Positions 46,640 to 59,575 are shown, numbered from the stretch's first letter. The stretch: DNA of 64,000 bases from Saccopteryx bilineata (GCF_036850765.1 NC_089492.1:180746106-180810105), one strand, 5' to 3'. Notes: generated by a model not told the origin, from the sequence alone. Program-made: numbers and translations.

Positions 46640-46750
46640 GTAGGAGGGAGTCCGTTTTGATTCCTGACTGCCCTTCACTAGCTAGGTGACCTCAGGCAAA
46701 ACACTGAATGAATTTCCGCAGGCTTTGGTTTTGAATCTTTTAAGTGAAGG
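46640..46750 (+). mobile_element. MIR relic
   Basis: ttgattcctgactgcccttc, tagctaggtgacctcaggca, aaaacactgaatgaatttcc are in MIR order. Confidence 0.65.
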
Positions 46751-47336
46751 ATTTAACTATAGATGATCTCCATGTTCCAATAAAGCTACAAAGCTCTGTG
46801 GCCTAAAGGCAAAGTTGAGTAGTAAAAAGACTAGTTGACTGGTGGGCAGAGCTGATTGCCTTCCCACCAACCACTGACTGTGCTTACTGTGTATTTGTAT
46901 GTCTCTACAGTTGACCATAATGTGCTGGGGCAAAACAAGTGCTAAAGTAACCTGAAAGCTCAAATATTAAATTTACATTTGGCATAATTTGTGTTAATTA
47001 TATTTTGCTGTATTCTCATTATTTGAAACTGATTGTTCATGTATGCTATATGGGGTTATTATGATATAATGTTAGATTAATCAGGATACTATTTCCTCAT
47101 CATCCTGGTTAATAGAGTGTTATGGAAAGTTACATCTTGAAAATATAAAAAAATACTCAAAAAAGATCATTGAAGTCTGTTCAGTGTATTTTATTTTGTT
47201 TCAAGAAAGTTTTATAAGGAATATTAAATAAGTGCAAAACAACAGCCACAATTTAAACTTTTAACTTTTGTATACTTTTCCTTTTCTCCACGATCTGATT
47301 TTTGATATTTGTTCTTTTGACCTTCTGTACTTTCAG

Positions 47337-47469
47337 CTCATTTAGAGACTAGCTTTGAGGAGGTAGAAACCCACCTGCTGAATCTGGAGGATTTGTGTGC
47401 ACAGTGTGAATTAGAAAGATACAAACACATGCAGGCCCAACAACTGGAAAATTACAAGAAAAGTAAGAG
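47337..47469 (+). CDS. DTNBP1: DTNBP1 (dysbindin-1) coding exon 6
   Basis: A 133-base exon after ctgtactttcag and before gtgagt. The first two bases close the Thr codon from exon 5. The exon then encodes a heptad-like helix that includes [20 protein letters not shown] and later [10 protein letters not shown], and ends with two bases of an Arg codon. By recall this is human residues ~119-163, with the Cys-x-x-Cys spacing of LEDLCxQCE kept. It continues the coiled coil. The following exon, expected to open with KELETF-like codons, was looked for and not found before 64000, so the window ends in the next intron. Confidence 0.95.
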
Positions 47470-48138
47470 GTGAGTTTGAAAAATTGGCCACAATATTTTC
47501 AATATCAAAGTTTTTCACAGCTTGATCTGAACTGAGCTACGAAGGGAAGAGAGGCCTAAACAGCTTGCTAAAAACTGTGCATGCCAATTTGTGCACTGAC
47601 ATCTTGGGCAGAGTCGGAAGGTGCAGGTAGGTCCTCTGAAGTCCATGGGGAGGTCCCGTAGGTGGTGAAAGTGCCCGAGACTGTCATCGGGGCAGAGCAG
47701 GAAGTAGAAGGAGGTTACTGGATGAGTGAGATTGGGATCTGGCTGCGGCTGAAGAGCGGATTTGCTGGGAGAGGAAAAAGATAGGTTTGTTAGAGTACAC
47801 TTCTGATTTTATGATGATTGATCAATAGAATATTTCTGGGTTGAGAGTGTGGCAGTAGGAGGAGTAGATTGCTGACATGAAGTGCTGGTCACTGGCATAT
47901 AGGAGGTAAAAAAAAGTCAAGCTGAAATGTAGGTATTGTGGATTATCACAATGATAAAGTTGTCTAGAATGCCAAGGGGTAGAGATGAAAACTGAGCATT
48001 CTGAAATTCCCAGACAGGTCTGTATTATCCCTAGGGATAATAAATGTTAACGAGTGATAAGAATCACCAGGAACGAATGTTTAAAATGAAGACTATGGGG
48101 ATTCATTACTGGCGAGTTAATACTGATAGCATGTTTAT

Positions 48139-48333
48139 TTCTTCATTACGATTTTATTCATTGATTTTAGAGAGAAGGGAGAGAGAGAGAGAGAGAGAGA
48201 GAGAAAGAAAGGGGGGAGGAGCAGGAAGCATCAACTCCCATATGTGCCTTCACCAGGCAAGCCCAGGGTTTTGAACTGGTGACCTCAGCGGTCCAGGTCA
48301 ACACTTTATTCACTGTGCCACCACAGGTTAGGC
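48139..48333 (-). mobile_element. tRNA-derived SINE, short inverted copy with (GA)n
   Basis: ttttattcattgattttaga, (GA)n, agcatcaactcccatatgtg, ggttttgaactggtgacctc, ending accacaggttaggc. Exact TSD ATAGCATGTTTAT (48126-48138 and 48334-48346). Confidence 0.93.
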
Positions 48334-48509
48334 ATAGCATGTTTATAAGGTAAATCTTTATCTACAATGCCTAAGTATTTTGTATCCAATTTTCTGGTAA
48401 GATATTAGGCTTGTGATTTAAATTGAAGTCATGTTTTTATCCTGAAATAATTACTACTGATTTAATTCAAAATTATTAACAGAAACACAATTTGTTTTGG
48501 TTATTATGA

Positions 48510-48650
48510 AAAGTCCTTGCAGATCTAAGCTTCAATTTCTCCTCTGCCACTTTCTACCTGTATGACCTGTTGCAAATGACCTATCTTTGGCTTTCTTGTT
48601 GTTAAATAGAGAATGATACTTTCTTGCAGGGTTACGGAATATGAGAGACA
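48510..48650 (+). mobile_element. MIR relic
   Basis: gcttcaatttctcctctgcc, acctgtatgacctgttgcaa, ttgttgttaaatagagaatg in MIR order. Confidence 0.7.
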
Positions 48651-49829
48651 GGTTTTTCAAAAAAGTCAAATAAAAGCAGACCGATTTGCTCACAGAATCT
48701 CTGTTGATTCTCCATTCTAGTTAACTGGCTTTTCTAAACACAAAACACAGAAATACGGAATGTGAAACATTGCTTAATACCATTTATAAACTATAGTCTT
48801 TCTGAAACTCTTAACCTGTCTTATTCGGCATGTGAAAGGATGAAGTATCTTTTTCAAAGATAACATTTCAAAGCAATTTATATAGCCAGGCTGCGCATGT
48901 GTATGACTACATATATAAGGCTGATTAGTAACTGGCTGCAATATAAATAATTTGAGTTGACAACGCTGAGAAAGTAGAGCAGTTCAGTCAAATGTAGAGT
49001 GATAAAAAAAAGTCTTTTAAATAATAAGTCATGTAGAACATTTACTATTCAGAGCTGTCATATTTATATTTTAAGCTCTTTCTTGGCTGTTTCTACTTAA
49101 TCTTGAATATCAAACTGGAAATATGATGAAGGTTACTATAATGACACCAAATTAGTTTTGATTGATACAGAACTTCCATTTAACACAATGGATTGAACAT
49201 AGTCACTGAAATCCTACTAAAATTATAATTAAGAACTTTTTAAAAGTTATAATTCACAAGAACAAAAGGACTAGAAGAAGAAATGGCACCAATATTTTGG
49301 AACGGAGGAGGTGGGTAATGAGTGGTGTGGGCCCAGCAGAGTAGAGAAGGCTGGGGCCGAAGCTGGGAGCCAGGTTCTGGTAGCAGGGACTAGGACATGA
49401 AGCATGCTGACGTGCCCCACAGAACCCCAGGGGGGTTCGGGATTTGAAGGCATCATGAACCTTTAAAGGTAAAGGGTGTTAATAGTACATATTTGGAGAT
49501 GTTAGACCTCCTGATCCTCTGCGCAGCCACATCATTACCCCAACCCTAGCTCATTAAGTGACCTTAGGTTGCATCCAGGACACTGAGAGAAGGTAAGGGA
49601 GAATTGCTACTCTGTTGTGAACAGAGAAATTAACTGAAAGTCTACATAGTAAACACAAGACTCTGTAGGCCTCTTTCTTCACTGGCTCTGAGAACTCCGT
49701 CAGCCAGACTTCTATCCGCTGTACAGGCTGTACAGAGGGCTCAGCTAAAAAACTAACCCGCCCAGGAGAAAAGGTCTGCAAGTACAGACAGTTGGGGAGT
49801 TCTCTGATGAAACAGCTGGGTCTGCACTG

Positions 49830-51450
49830 AGCAAAAGAAGACTTTAGAATTTTAATTAATAGCCTCAGATATGTGAGACTGTCTTGTAAGAGACCATTTG
49901 CGTTTAGGAGACATGAACAGAATTTTATAGAAAAGGAATATAGAACAAGAAAGAGCTCTTAGAAATAAAATATATGAAGGCAGAAGTAGAGAAAACTTTA
50001 ACTGAAGCATTGGATGATAATGTTAGTATTTTATATAAGAGAACAAAAAGACTGAAAAAAGCTAAGAGTGTTAAGAAAATTAGAGCATTAATTTTTAGGT
50101 CACATATCTGACTACTAGGAGTTCAGAAAGAAAGAGAGAAAAGGCAACAAATTTATTCAAGAGATAATACAAAAAAAAATTGTTCAGAACTGAAGGATAT
50201 GAAAGAGTTAAAAGAGCCTGCCAAATACTTGGAAAAATGAGTGAAAAAAGATTCATTATCAACATGTATTTTTGTCAGTTTACTATACTAGAAATAAAAA
50301 TTTCAACAGCCTTTAGTGGCCTGACCTGCAGTGGCACAGTAAATAAAGTATCGATCTGCAACACTGAGGCCGCTGGTTCAAAACCCTGGGCTTGCCTGGT
50401 CAAGGCACATATGGGAGTTGATTCTTCCTGCTCCTCTCTCTCTCTCTCTGCTTTCTTCTCTCTAAACTGAATAAAATATTTAAAAAACAAGAAAAAAAGC
50501 CTTTAGAAAGGTCTTATATTAAAGATTAGAAATCAAAAGAACTTCAACTTTTCAGGAACACTAGAAGTAGAAAATGGTTTTTTACTTTATATATACTTAG
50601 CAAAATTTTCATCAGATATAAGGAAATAGTCATTTCCAGGCTCACATTTAGCCTTTGTGCACACTTTATCAGGAAACTACTGGAGGACATGCTTTGTAAA
50701 CAAGGGGGTAAATCAGGAAGGAGGAGGGTGCACGCAGAAGAGAGATGGATTTTTCTCAAGAGGATCCGTCCATTTTAGAAAAGAAACAAAGGGAATTCCC
50801 AGAATGATGGGAGAGAGAAGTGTCAGCAGGCCTTGCACGCAGTCAAACTGAAGCAGGAAGACCCTTCTGGATAGTTCTATGAGTAGTGATTCTAAAGGGG
50901 GGAGAAAGCAAGCTAATAGATTGTCTGATATGCTTTGAGAAGAATTTTATCAGCTCTGATGGAGAGTTTGATGATGAATTAGTGATAGTATATTTTTAAA
51001 AACTAAACAAGGTAACTATTAACACTAAAGGAAAACACAGTTTTATAAGATAAGAAATAGACTACATGGTCCATTTATAAGCAATGTTTATATAACTTTG
51101 TAATGATTAAATGTAGAATACGGATTTAAGCCAGAATTGTAATATAACTTAATGAGAAGATGGGGGAGAGGAAGCATGTTTGTACTGAGGGATAGGAAGG
51201 GTTTAGGAATGCTAGTCCTCATTGTCCACAGCATGAAATCAGTAATATTTAAAATAGAAATAAATGAATATTAGTATTGGCATAGCATTTAGAAATAATG
51301 GAGGTAAATACCAGAAGAAATAATTGAAAGAATTCAATATGGCTACTTGTGAAAGGATAGAAAGGTGGAGAGATCTGGGGAAAGGGACTCGTCTTCATCA
51401 TAAACCCTGTGGGTACTGTTTGATGTAAGAAATGTACAAAAACTATTTTT
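49830..51450 (+). mobile_element. HAL1/L1-like ancient fragment, split by a SINE
   Basis: Diverged + strand sequence such as ctactaggagttcagaaaga and gttcagaactgaaggatatg recalls the ORF1 region of HAL1 or old L1 elements. Limits and family are uncertain; 50950-51450 is the weakest part. Confidence 0.45.
50317..50497 (+). mobile_element. tRNA-derived SINE, short type
   Basis: tggcctgacctgcagtggca, ttcaaaaccctgggcttgcc, ggtcaaggcacatatgggag, then (CT)n. TSD AGCCTTTAG (50308-50316 and 50498-50506). Confidence 0.9.
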
Positions 51451-51494
51451 GATACTAGGCTGAGAAGGTGGCCACTGATAAAACATTCCATGAT

Positions 51495-51874
51495 AGGCCC
51501 TGGCCGGTTAGCTCAGTGGTAGAGCGTCGACCCAGTGTGTGGAAGTCCCAGGTTTGATTCCCGGCCAGGGCACACAAGAGAAGCGCCCATCTGCTTCTCC
51601 ACCCCTCCCCCTCTCCCCCTCTCCTTTCTCTCTGTCTCTCTCTTCCACTCCTGCAGCCAAGGCTCCATTGGAGCGGGGTTGGCCCAGGTGCTGAGGATGG
51701 CTCCATGGCCTCCGCTTCAGGCGCTGGAATGGCTCTGGTTGCAGTAGAGCAACGCCCTAGAAGGGCTGAACATCGCCCCTTAGTGGACATGCCTGGTGGA
51801 TCCCGGTAGGGCACATGCAGGAATCTGTCTGTCTGCCCCCCCCTTCTCACTTCGGAAATATACAAAACAACAAC
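51495..51874 (+). mobile_element. tRNA-derived SINE, long type, + strand
   Basis: Head aggccctggccggttagctc with A-box-like gctcagtggtagagcgtcg and B-box-like aggtttgattcccgg. The body ends ttcggaaatatac plus A-rich tail. Perfect 16-bp TSD TAAAACATTCCATGAT (51479-51494 and 51875-51890). Confidence 0.97.
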
Positions 51875-52139
51875 TAAAACATTCCATGATTAAGTTTCAG
51901 ATACCCTGTATTTGCCTAATGGAGGCAATACATGTCAGTGTTTCACAACTTTTTAAATAAGCAGTTTGCATGTAGTACATATTAAACTATAGTATTCTAT
52001 ATAACACTATTTGAGAAATGTTCAAATATTTTTACTAAAATTAAGCCTTTTGTTATATAATCCACAAGAGAAGAACTTCTTTAAAAAAACCTTCCTTTTT
52101 TAACAATATGCACTACAAACTAAATGAATGATTTTTCTT

Positions 52140-52335
52140 TTCTTGCTCTGAGAAGAGAACGTGTGAACAAAGGTTCGCTGTATGGTGTGTGTGTGTGTGT
52201 GTGTGTGTTGCCAGTGTCTGCATACTCTGTGATTTTACTGTTCTTGCTCTGGGAAGATAATATATGAACAAATGGTTGGCTATATGATGTGTGTGTGTGT
52301 GTGTGTTTACAATGTCTGCTTGCCCTGTAGCTTTC
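52140..52335. repeat. Tandem duplication of a ~98-bp unit, each with a (TG)n run
   Basis: Two units (about 52140-52239 and 52240-52335) share ttcttgctctg(a/g)gaaga, tatgaacaaa-like sequence, ggttggct-like sequence, a (TG)n run (52174-52207 and 52284-52306) and gtctgc. They diverge by substitutions, so the duplication is not recent. Confidence 0.8.
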
Positions 52336-53299
52336 CAGAAAATCTGGGCAGACAGCTGGATGGGGATGGAGGGAATGGAGGAAGGAAGAATAATTTCTCA
52401 CACATCTCCAATGTGAATAGTCTCTATAGCACTCTCCAGTGCGTTTTCTCATTCAGCTCCCACCAGAGCCTGTGAAGTGGACAGGGAAGCAGATACTGGA
52501 GTTGAGGAAGAAATTGAGTTACATGAAATCCTCTGGCTGTTTAGAGACCAGCATCAGAAGCAGATTTTCAGACCATTCCTCCCCCCACAACTTCTTTTGA
52601 CTTTTGAGTTGAAACAAACTGAATCAGTCCCAGATGTTTATATCAATATATCTTTAGTTGTGAGTGGAGATATGATATTTTATCATACGTTCGATGGATG
52701 TTCCCAGCAGACAATAGATTACTATCCCCTACGAAAGTAGGCCATGACCCATCCCCCACAGTAATGGGGCTTACACTGGGAGTGATTCTCACAGTGGGCA
52801 GAGAGGTCATGCAGCTTTATGTGTGCTCCTAAGGAGGAGTCCAATAGCATGGTCTGCCCTTGAAAAACATTTGAATAGATGGTTTAAACCATTTCTGCGT
52901 TAAAGGGCATGCTTATTCAGCTGGTTATCTAATGAAAGTGACATATATTAAACTGTACAGTTGTAGAGGGAGAATGCCTGTTTATAGCTTTCCTAATAAC
53001 TTGTGCCAGTGGCTAAGTTGTCAGATAACACAGAAGATGGTTTAACCATCCAAGTATAACTCAAGAATCCCTTGCATAGGCCTTTATAAGGAATGGGAAA
53101 TACATTTTATCAAGTAGGAAGAGTGAATATTTAGTATATGAACCAAAATAAAGAACCTAAAACCATTTATATGAGTTTGCCTAGCTAGCAGTTAGAAATA
53201 CAGACTTGAGATTTTGGAGTCAATTCACATTTTTAGTCACAGGCTGTGAGGGAAAATATATGATAAATGTGTAATTTATGAAGGATAATCAGATAATTC

Positions 53300-53500
53300 T
53301 ATAGGCTTTGAGGAAAATACATCAGGATTATGTTGTAGTGGTCAGGTGGACGAGGACTGTTTTGATGAGGATGAGCAGGGAAGGCCCTCCTGAGAAAACA
53401 CATGAGGATAAAGGCCTGGATAAGAAGACAGCTGTATAAGGATCTAGGATTATATGGTTCTGAGCAGAAAGAACAATAGGTGTAAAGACCCGGAATCATG
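53300..53500 (-). mobile_element. L2 relic
   Basis: Inverted, this contains gaggaccttccctg-like L2 phrases: agggaaggccctcctgagaa and gcagaaagaacaataggtgt on the + strand match the usual reverse-strand L2 pattern. Confidence 0.55.
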
Positions 53501-53778
53501 AGCAATAGATAAGTTAAGGAGAATGAAGAAGTAAAGCCAAAAAGAATTGTGTAATTTTAATCTTTCCAGTACCACCATAATATTCCTTAGAATGCTTACT
53601 GAAACTCTCACAATAATTAGTTTTACTATACTTAAAATTAGACATAAATGTATAATTTAATGAAAATATTTATTTCCAACTTCTGGATCCTTTTTCTTTT
53701 CCATATGCACCATATTATCTTCTGAAAATAGCTGCATCTTGAAAAACTGTGATTTTAGTGGTTTTTAATTTTAAATGA

Positions 53779-53979
53779 TTCAGTTTTTTTTAAGGTTTTA
53801 TTTACTGATTTTAGAGAGAGAGAAGGGGGAGTGAGAAGTATCAACTCATAGTTGTCTCACTTTAGTTGTTCATTGGTTGCTTGTTGTGTGTGCCTTGACC
53901 GGGCAAGCCCAGGGTTTTGAACTGGTGACCTCAGCATTCCAGGTTGATGCTTTATCCACTGCACCATCACAGGCCAGGC
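53779..53979 (-). mobile_element. tRNA-derived SINE, inverted
   Basis: tttactgattttagagagag, cagcattccaggttgatgct, ending atcacaggccaggc. Short TSD taaatga (53772-53778 and 53980-53986). Confidence 0.88.
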
Positions 53980-54449
53980 TAAATGACATAAGTAGTGGGC
54001 CATCGGTCTAACCTGTATTTCCATTTCAGAAAGTTGGGTTTGGTGGTGCTAGAGAGACTTGGCAGGCATGTGGCACATATAAGCCTGGCTTGAGCAGAAG
54101 AAACCAATGCCATTCTCCAGGGTAAAGATGGTTTTGGATCCAATAGAGGAGTTTCCAGCGCACCTCTTCCAAAGGATATATGGAAAGGCAATAACTTGGT
54201 TCTGCGGTGGAGGTCTATTTGGATGTTGAGCGCGGAGTGGATCAGGAGAACTTTCCTTATTGGTGCTTTTACAAAAAGGGCACTTCTGTATGTGCCCCAG
54301 ATGGAGTAACAGAGGCTAGGTTTACTCTCCCACCTGACATAACCAAAAACCAGACAAAACAACTGAAATAATACTTTTCAAGACACTGGGCATCAGGCAA
54401 TGGAGATAATTGAGACTTAATAGATGGGAAACAAATGAGGTGAGCCCTG

Positions 54450-55560
54450 TGATTGCTCCAGTATTCTGCCTTGATACAGTTTCATGGCTACAGTGTAGGG
54501 AGGAGAGGAACCCAGGAAGAGCCTGGTAGACTCTCTGAGTTAGAGAGACCGAGTTGAGAGGCTAGGAAGACCGAGGCTGTTAGAGGCCACAGGATATAGT
54601 GCCAGAGAGAATAGAGCTATACGGAGAGAATCCCAGAAATCTGTAAGGGTTTCTCTTGAATATTTAGCAGTGTATTGATGATGTATGTGAGGAAGCTATC
54701 TGATGCAGGAGAAAAAAAATCCAAAAGGATTGGTTAACAGTGCCTGGTGTCTGCAGAGTGTCTGTTAGCCAATAGTCAGACTGGAAAAACTTATATAATT
54801 GGGAAGAGCACTCAGGAAGTTCCCTCAACAGTGGTTATAATGAGCCTTGCTCCAGACCTGCTTAATGAATCATAAAAGCAAACCTCAAAAAAAGTGATCC
54901 TTTGAACTTTTTTCAGGTAATTTATACCAAAAGAAAGCTCAAAATATTTGTAGGAATATAGAAATATCTAGCACCCAACAAGGTAAAGACATCTGGCATC
55001 AAATCAAAGATTACTAAGCAAACATATTGAGGATATAACCAATCAAAGCCAATTTAGAACTGACACAGATGTTAGAATTAGCAAATGAGGATATTAAAAC
55101 CAGTTATCAGGCCCTGGCCGATTGGCTCAGTGGTAGAGCATCGGCCTGGCATGCAGGAGTCCCAGGTTTGATTCCTGGCCAGGGTACACAGGAGAAGCGC
55201 CCATCTGCTTCTCCATCCCTCCCCCTCTCCTTCCTTTCTGTCTCTCTCTTCCCCTCCCGCAGCCAAGGCTCCACTGGAGCAAAGTTGGCCTAGGCTCTGA
55301 GGATGGCTCCATGGCCTCTGCCTCAGGCACTAGAATGGCTCTGGTCGCAACAGAACAATGCCCCAGATGGGCAGAGCATCGCCTCCTGGTGGGCATGCCG
55401 GGTGGATCCTGATCGGGTGCATGCGGGAGTCTGTCTGACTGCCTCCCCGTTTCCAACTTCAGAAAAAATACAAAAAAAACCCCCCTAAAGCCCCAGTTAT
55501 CATAACTATATTCTATAAGTTGAAAAAATCAAATAGAGACATAGAAGATTTTTTTTTAAG
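54450..55560 (+). mobile_element. Old L1/HAL1-like fragment, split by a SINE
   Basis: atctggcatcaaatcaaaga, gaactgacacagatgttaga and gttgaaaaaatcaaatagag recall an old + strand L1-type element. The SINE at 55110-55492 interrupts it. The left limit is a guess. Confidence 0.5.
55110..55492 (+). mobile_element. tRNA-derived SINE, long type, + strand
   Basis: Head ggccctggccgattggctca, body to ttccaacttcagaaaaaata, A-rich tail. TSD CCAGTTATCA (55100-55109 and 55493-55502). Confidence 0.95.
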
Positions 55561-56639
55561 AAAAAGCCCAAACTCTGTTTCTTTATTTTACTGCTTCCCT
55601 GATCAGATGCTAGATTTTAGATGGTTCCCAGGTGGTTAATTGATAATAAATTATATTTATTATAATATAGTAATCACACTTGGTAGGCCATTGACCCCTT
55701 ATTATGAAACTGAATTTGTTGGTTTCATGAATATGTAATCACAACTTACATTTTCTTTCAAAGTGAAACCAAAGCTTACTATTTGGCAAAAAATTGAACT
55801 TAACAAAATTCTTGTTCTCAAATATCTGTTGGAGAGTCCATCTTGACAGTTTCAGACTTTCTGTGTAGTTTTGAGAACAAATGTAGTTAGAATATTTAAC
55901 AAGTGATTAAATCCTTGGGTTGACAGTAAAAATAGTTGAAGACTGACATTTAAGTTCTTCAAGTTTTATTTTGAGCAATGAATGTCTGGCATCAATATTA
56001 AAAACTCATATCCTGACTTAATTCTTATAAAATAATAGTTTTTCTAATTGGTTTACAGTACTCTTTCCCTAAACTTTCCCCCTCCCAGTTGTCTAAATGC
56101 CATTCTATATATTGAGGTTCATAAAAGTTTTTGTTTTTAATAAAACAAAAGTGTATATTTACAGTTGAGAGTTGTCAAGACTAAAGATAGCGCAATCTTT
56201 AGAAAGGCTTATTGAAATTCAGCAAAACATAATTATGATTGTCTTCGGTTTTAAAGAAAAGGAAATCTTTTTTCTGAAGATAGATTGGTAATAGCTTATG
56301 CATTATAATTTACAGAGTTTGTAATAATTTTTAATGTCTTAGAATCAGTTTATTAAATTTGGAATAATATTTTGTCTATATGACCCAAAACCATTTTGTA
56401 GTTTATGCTTATTCATTGGTTACTGTTTTTTCAGAGATGCTTTCAAAATTCTGAAATTAGTTATTTTAGTCTTCAGGTGAGCATAACTAAAACCATGGCA
56501 TCATCTTTTGCTTTTCTCTGTTCTCTCAGTTTGGGTCTCTCTCTTTTTACCTTCAAACCAGTTTTCATCTGGATATCTCTACGTGGGTATACAACCAGAA
56601 ATCTAAAGAAGACATGCCCCAAATTATCTTCTATAGCAA

Positions 56640-56950
56640 AATTTGACTTTTTTCTCAATAAGGCATCGCCATCTACAGATTTAACCACAAACCTGGGAGT
56701 CATTGTCATCTCTTTTTCCCTCTCTTGCTATGTCTACTCAGTTCCTAGTCCAGTTCAGTGTTTCTTGAGTCTATTCTTGCTTTTCTGTCTTCACTGGTCA
56801 TTTCCTAAGATCAGGCCCACATCATTGTAGCCTCAATTATAGTGATAGCTTCCTAATTAGTTTTCCTGTCTATAATCTTGTTCCTCAACACATTTATATT
56901 ATCTTTAGAGTGTTCATTTTTTCCCCCTATAATGCAGGCATAATTTAGGC
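56640..56950 (+). mobile_element. L2 relic
   Basis: aacctgggagtcattgtcat and gatagcttcctaattagttt are worn versions of L2 ORF2-end phrases. The open frame here (56405-56830) is therefore not taken as a gene. Confidence 0.65.
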
Positions 56951-57004
56951 TTCTCATCATCTTCAAAATAGAAAAGAAGTTATGATGATAATGATATTAA
57001 TTAG

Positions 57005-57180
57005 ATAACAATAGCATTTATGGAGCACTTCCGATGCCCCAGGTACTGTGCTTAAAAGTCTTAGTCTAAATTAACTCATAGAATTCTATTATGAACATTT
57101 GAGTTGGTGTACTCTCCATTTTACCAACAAGAAAAATGATTAAATAATTTACCAGGATTTGCAGAGCCAAGAAATGATGA
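57005..57180 (-). mobile_element. MIR relic
   Basis: Inverted MIR order: tttatggagcacttccgatg, aggtactgtgcttaaaagtc, ctccattttaccaacaagaa, aatttaccaggatttgcaga. Confidence 0.75.
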
Positions 57181-58044
57181 AGCCACACCAGACTAATGTT
57201 TTTTTGACTTAAAAGTCTGTTCATACGCTTTATATTATATTGTCTCCATACAAAGCCATCCATACTCTGGATTTGGATGCTATGAAGTATGAAAGTATCC
57301 TGCTTCTCTCGGTGCATTGACCATTGCTGCTCTTGTGACTGCTAAGTGTGAAAACGTGCAAGCAAGGTTTTTCAGTAGTGATGCTGCTGGATCAGGAATA
57401 CTTTTGGATCTGAGATGTGTGATTTTTTTTTCTTTAACCTGCCACCCACCTTATCTACCGAAAGCTTGCCGCATCTGTGAGGACAGTTTCAGGTGGGGTG
57501 GCGTGGCTGTAGATGCGAGAACCCCAAACCCACTGCCTTAGTGATAATGAGTGATAGAGTGGTGCTTTGTTTTTCTTTGTTTTGTTTTGTTCTTAAGAAT
57601 ATGGCTAGCCAATTAAAAGTTTGAATTAAAAAAATTAGCAACACAAGGTATTAGAATTCTTTTAATAATTTTGAGTAAAAAAAATATAACAGATTAGTTG
57701 CCATGGGCACTTTTTAGTACATCAGTGAAACTAAAGGAGTTTAACAGACCTCATTTTGAAAATCACAAGATATCTTCCAGGACATGTTGGGGTATCTATC
57801 AGTGATGATGGCTTTCAACTTTTCAATAGTTTTGTTAAAAAGATGCACTTTCACAGAGCTGGGTGGACTGAGATATTGTCCAGAAATTTTGAGATAGCTC
57901 TGAATTCATATACCTGACTCTAGTATTCAAGAGACTTGCTGTTCTATGTAGGTAACTTCCTGATGGGGCTAAAATATCTCAAGTAGGTCACACTTGCATT
58001 CAGATAGGCTGCATTAGGCCCTTGCACTGCATTCTGGATGGTAA

Positions 58045-58260
58045 AGGTTGCACACCCTTGGAGTCAGGAGGAGGTATGGCTTTTATTCCAGTCCTAGCAC
58101 TCATCAGCTGTGTGTCCTTTCATGGTCAAGCCTCATTTTCCTCATTTATTAAATGAGGGTGATGGTTCCTACAATATGGTATTGTGGGTTATAAGGGATA
58201 ATGTATGTAAGGAGCTTTGTACAATGCGTGGGATATAGTAAGAACACTAATAAATAAATA
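58045..58260 (+). mobile_element. MIR relic, near full length
   Basis: ttccagtcctagcactcatc, agctgtgtgtcctttcatgg, cattttcctcatttattaaa, tgagggtgatggttcctaca, gtaaggagctttgtacaatg follow the MIR consensus order. Confidence 0.88.
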
Positions 58261-58469
58261 CTCCATACCCCTGTCTCATCCTTCTTTATCCTACTTGTCT
58301 CAATCACCTGCCCTTCTTCAAATCTAGATTTTCATGGAAAACAGGTCTAGGAAAGTAATTTTATTTCAAGTTTGGGGGAATTTAATCCTCAGTACATAAC
58401 TTAGTGCTGCCACCAACAAGCCCATTTCTAGACCTTCACTATCTCTTTTGGGATCAGTTTTTTAAAATT

Positions 58470-58623
58470 TTTATTTATTGATTTTAGTGAGTGAGGAAGG
58501 GAGAGAGTGAGGGAGAGACAGGAACATCAATCTGCCACTGTTATGTGCCCTGACTGGGGACTGAACCAGCAACCTCTGCACTTCGGAACAGTGTTAACCA
58601 ACTGAGCTATTTGGCCTGGGCAG
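58470..58623 (-). mobile_element. tRNA-derived SINE, short type, inverted
   Basis: ttatttattgattttagtga, (GA)-rich block, tgccctgactggggactgaa, ending gctatttggcctgggc. A worn TSD with gtttttaaaatt lies on both sides. Confidence 0.85.
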
Positions 58624-59354
58624 GGTCTGTTTTTAAAATTCCAATCTTCTTTGTTACCATATCACTCAGATTCTTTTCAGCATTAACTGCCAGGATTCCA
58701 GGATCCTATCATCTTAATACTTTCTAGGCTGTGCTTGCCCAAAGTAGATAACTAACTATATTATATAAATAGCATGATAAACAAGCATTTAGTGCAGTTT
58801 TTATGATGAACTAGCTGCTTTTCAAGAAGCTTGTTTTACTGCTAGTGTGTTAAAATTTTCTTGTTCTGTAAACATCCCCTGGGCATAATTTGTATAAGAA
58901 ATAACAAGAGAGGCTTTTAAGATGCAGACAGTTTTGAGAAAATTTACTTGGAGCCAAAGGCCAACTCTATTGCCAACCTCCAACCCATCTTCTACTCAGT
59001 TATCTATAAACCACCAGCCTTGTCAGTGCATATTTTTATGCCTGCAGAATTCTGGGAAACACCAGACTTGGTAATAATAAAGGGTAGGTGGACCTTTTGA
59101 AAGATGTCTAGTAAGATCTTTCCTATGAACAAGTAGTCATGGTGATTGAGTCTGTCGCCTCAACCACAACGAAGGGATGCTCTGCCAGTGTGTTCTATAC
59201 AAAAAGTATGGCTGATCACACTTTAAAAGAATTTTCCCTAAACATTTTTAAGTGTTAAGAAAAATGTTAAGAGTTGATTTTGCAATTGGCATTTTGAATG
59301 TGTTATTTTGCCCTATGGGGTCATTGTGTTAGCTTTTTACTGTGGATTTGTTTG

Positions 59355-59575
59355 CGGTGGTCGGCAAACTCATTAGTCAACAAAGCCAAATATCAACAGT
59401 ACAACAGTTGAATTTCTTTGAGAGCCAAAATTTTTAAACTTAAACTATATAGGTAGGTACATTGTTATTAACTTAATTGGGGTACTCCTAAGCTGGCCTT
59501 TGCGCCCGCACCCAAGGGGCCAAAGAGCCACATGTGGCTCCCGAGTCTCAGTTTGCTGACCACTGTACCTAGGGA
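59355..59575. mobile_element. Short hAT-like inverted-repeat element
   Basis: 221 bp with left end cggtggtcggcaaactcatt and inverted right end cagtggtcagcaaactgaga. An internal segment agagccacatgtggctcccg is typical of such hAT elements as recalled. No clear 8-bp TSD. Confidence 0.7.

Larger units (their letters stand above)
36774..47336 (+). other. DTNBP1: DTNBP1 intron 5
   Basis: A 10.6-kb intron with SINEs, a tiny L1 3' end, a mariner-like element, a short hAT-like element, and MIR and L2 relics. Nothing recognisable is seen in 37225-37564, 38005-38574, 38716-40574, 41371-42160, 42423-42820, 43517-44984, 45151-45736, 45863-46229 and 46751-47336. Part of 43960-44180 is purine-rich and may be a worn-out old repeat. 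Confidence 0.85.

Noticed and set aside
51495..51575. tRNA-like sequences with A and B boxes at the SINE heads here and at 7278, 55110 and 60929
   Set aside because: They are joined to SINE bodies, flanked by TSDs, and do not fold as complete tRNAs. They are SINE promoters, not tRNA genes.
56405..56830. 141-codon open frame in intron 6
   Set aside because: It overlaps an L2 relic and reads like chance translation of repeat and pyrimidine-rich sequence.
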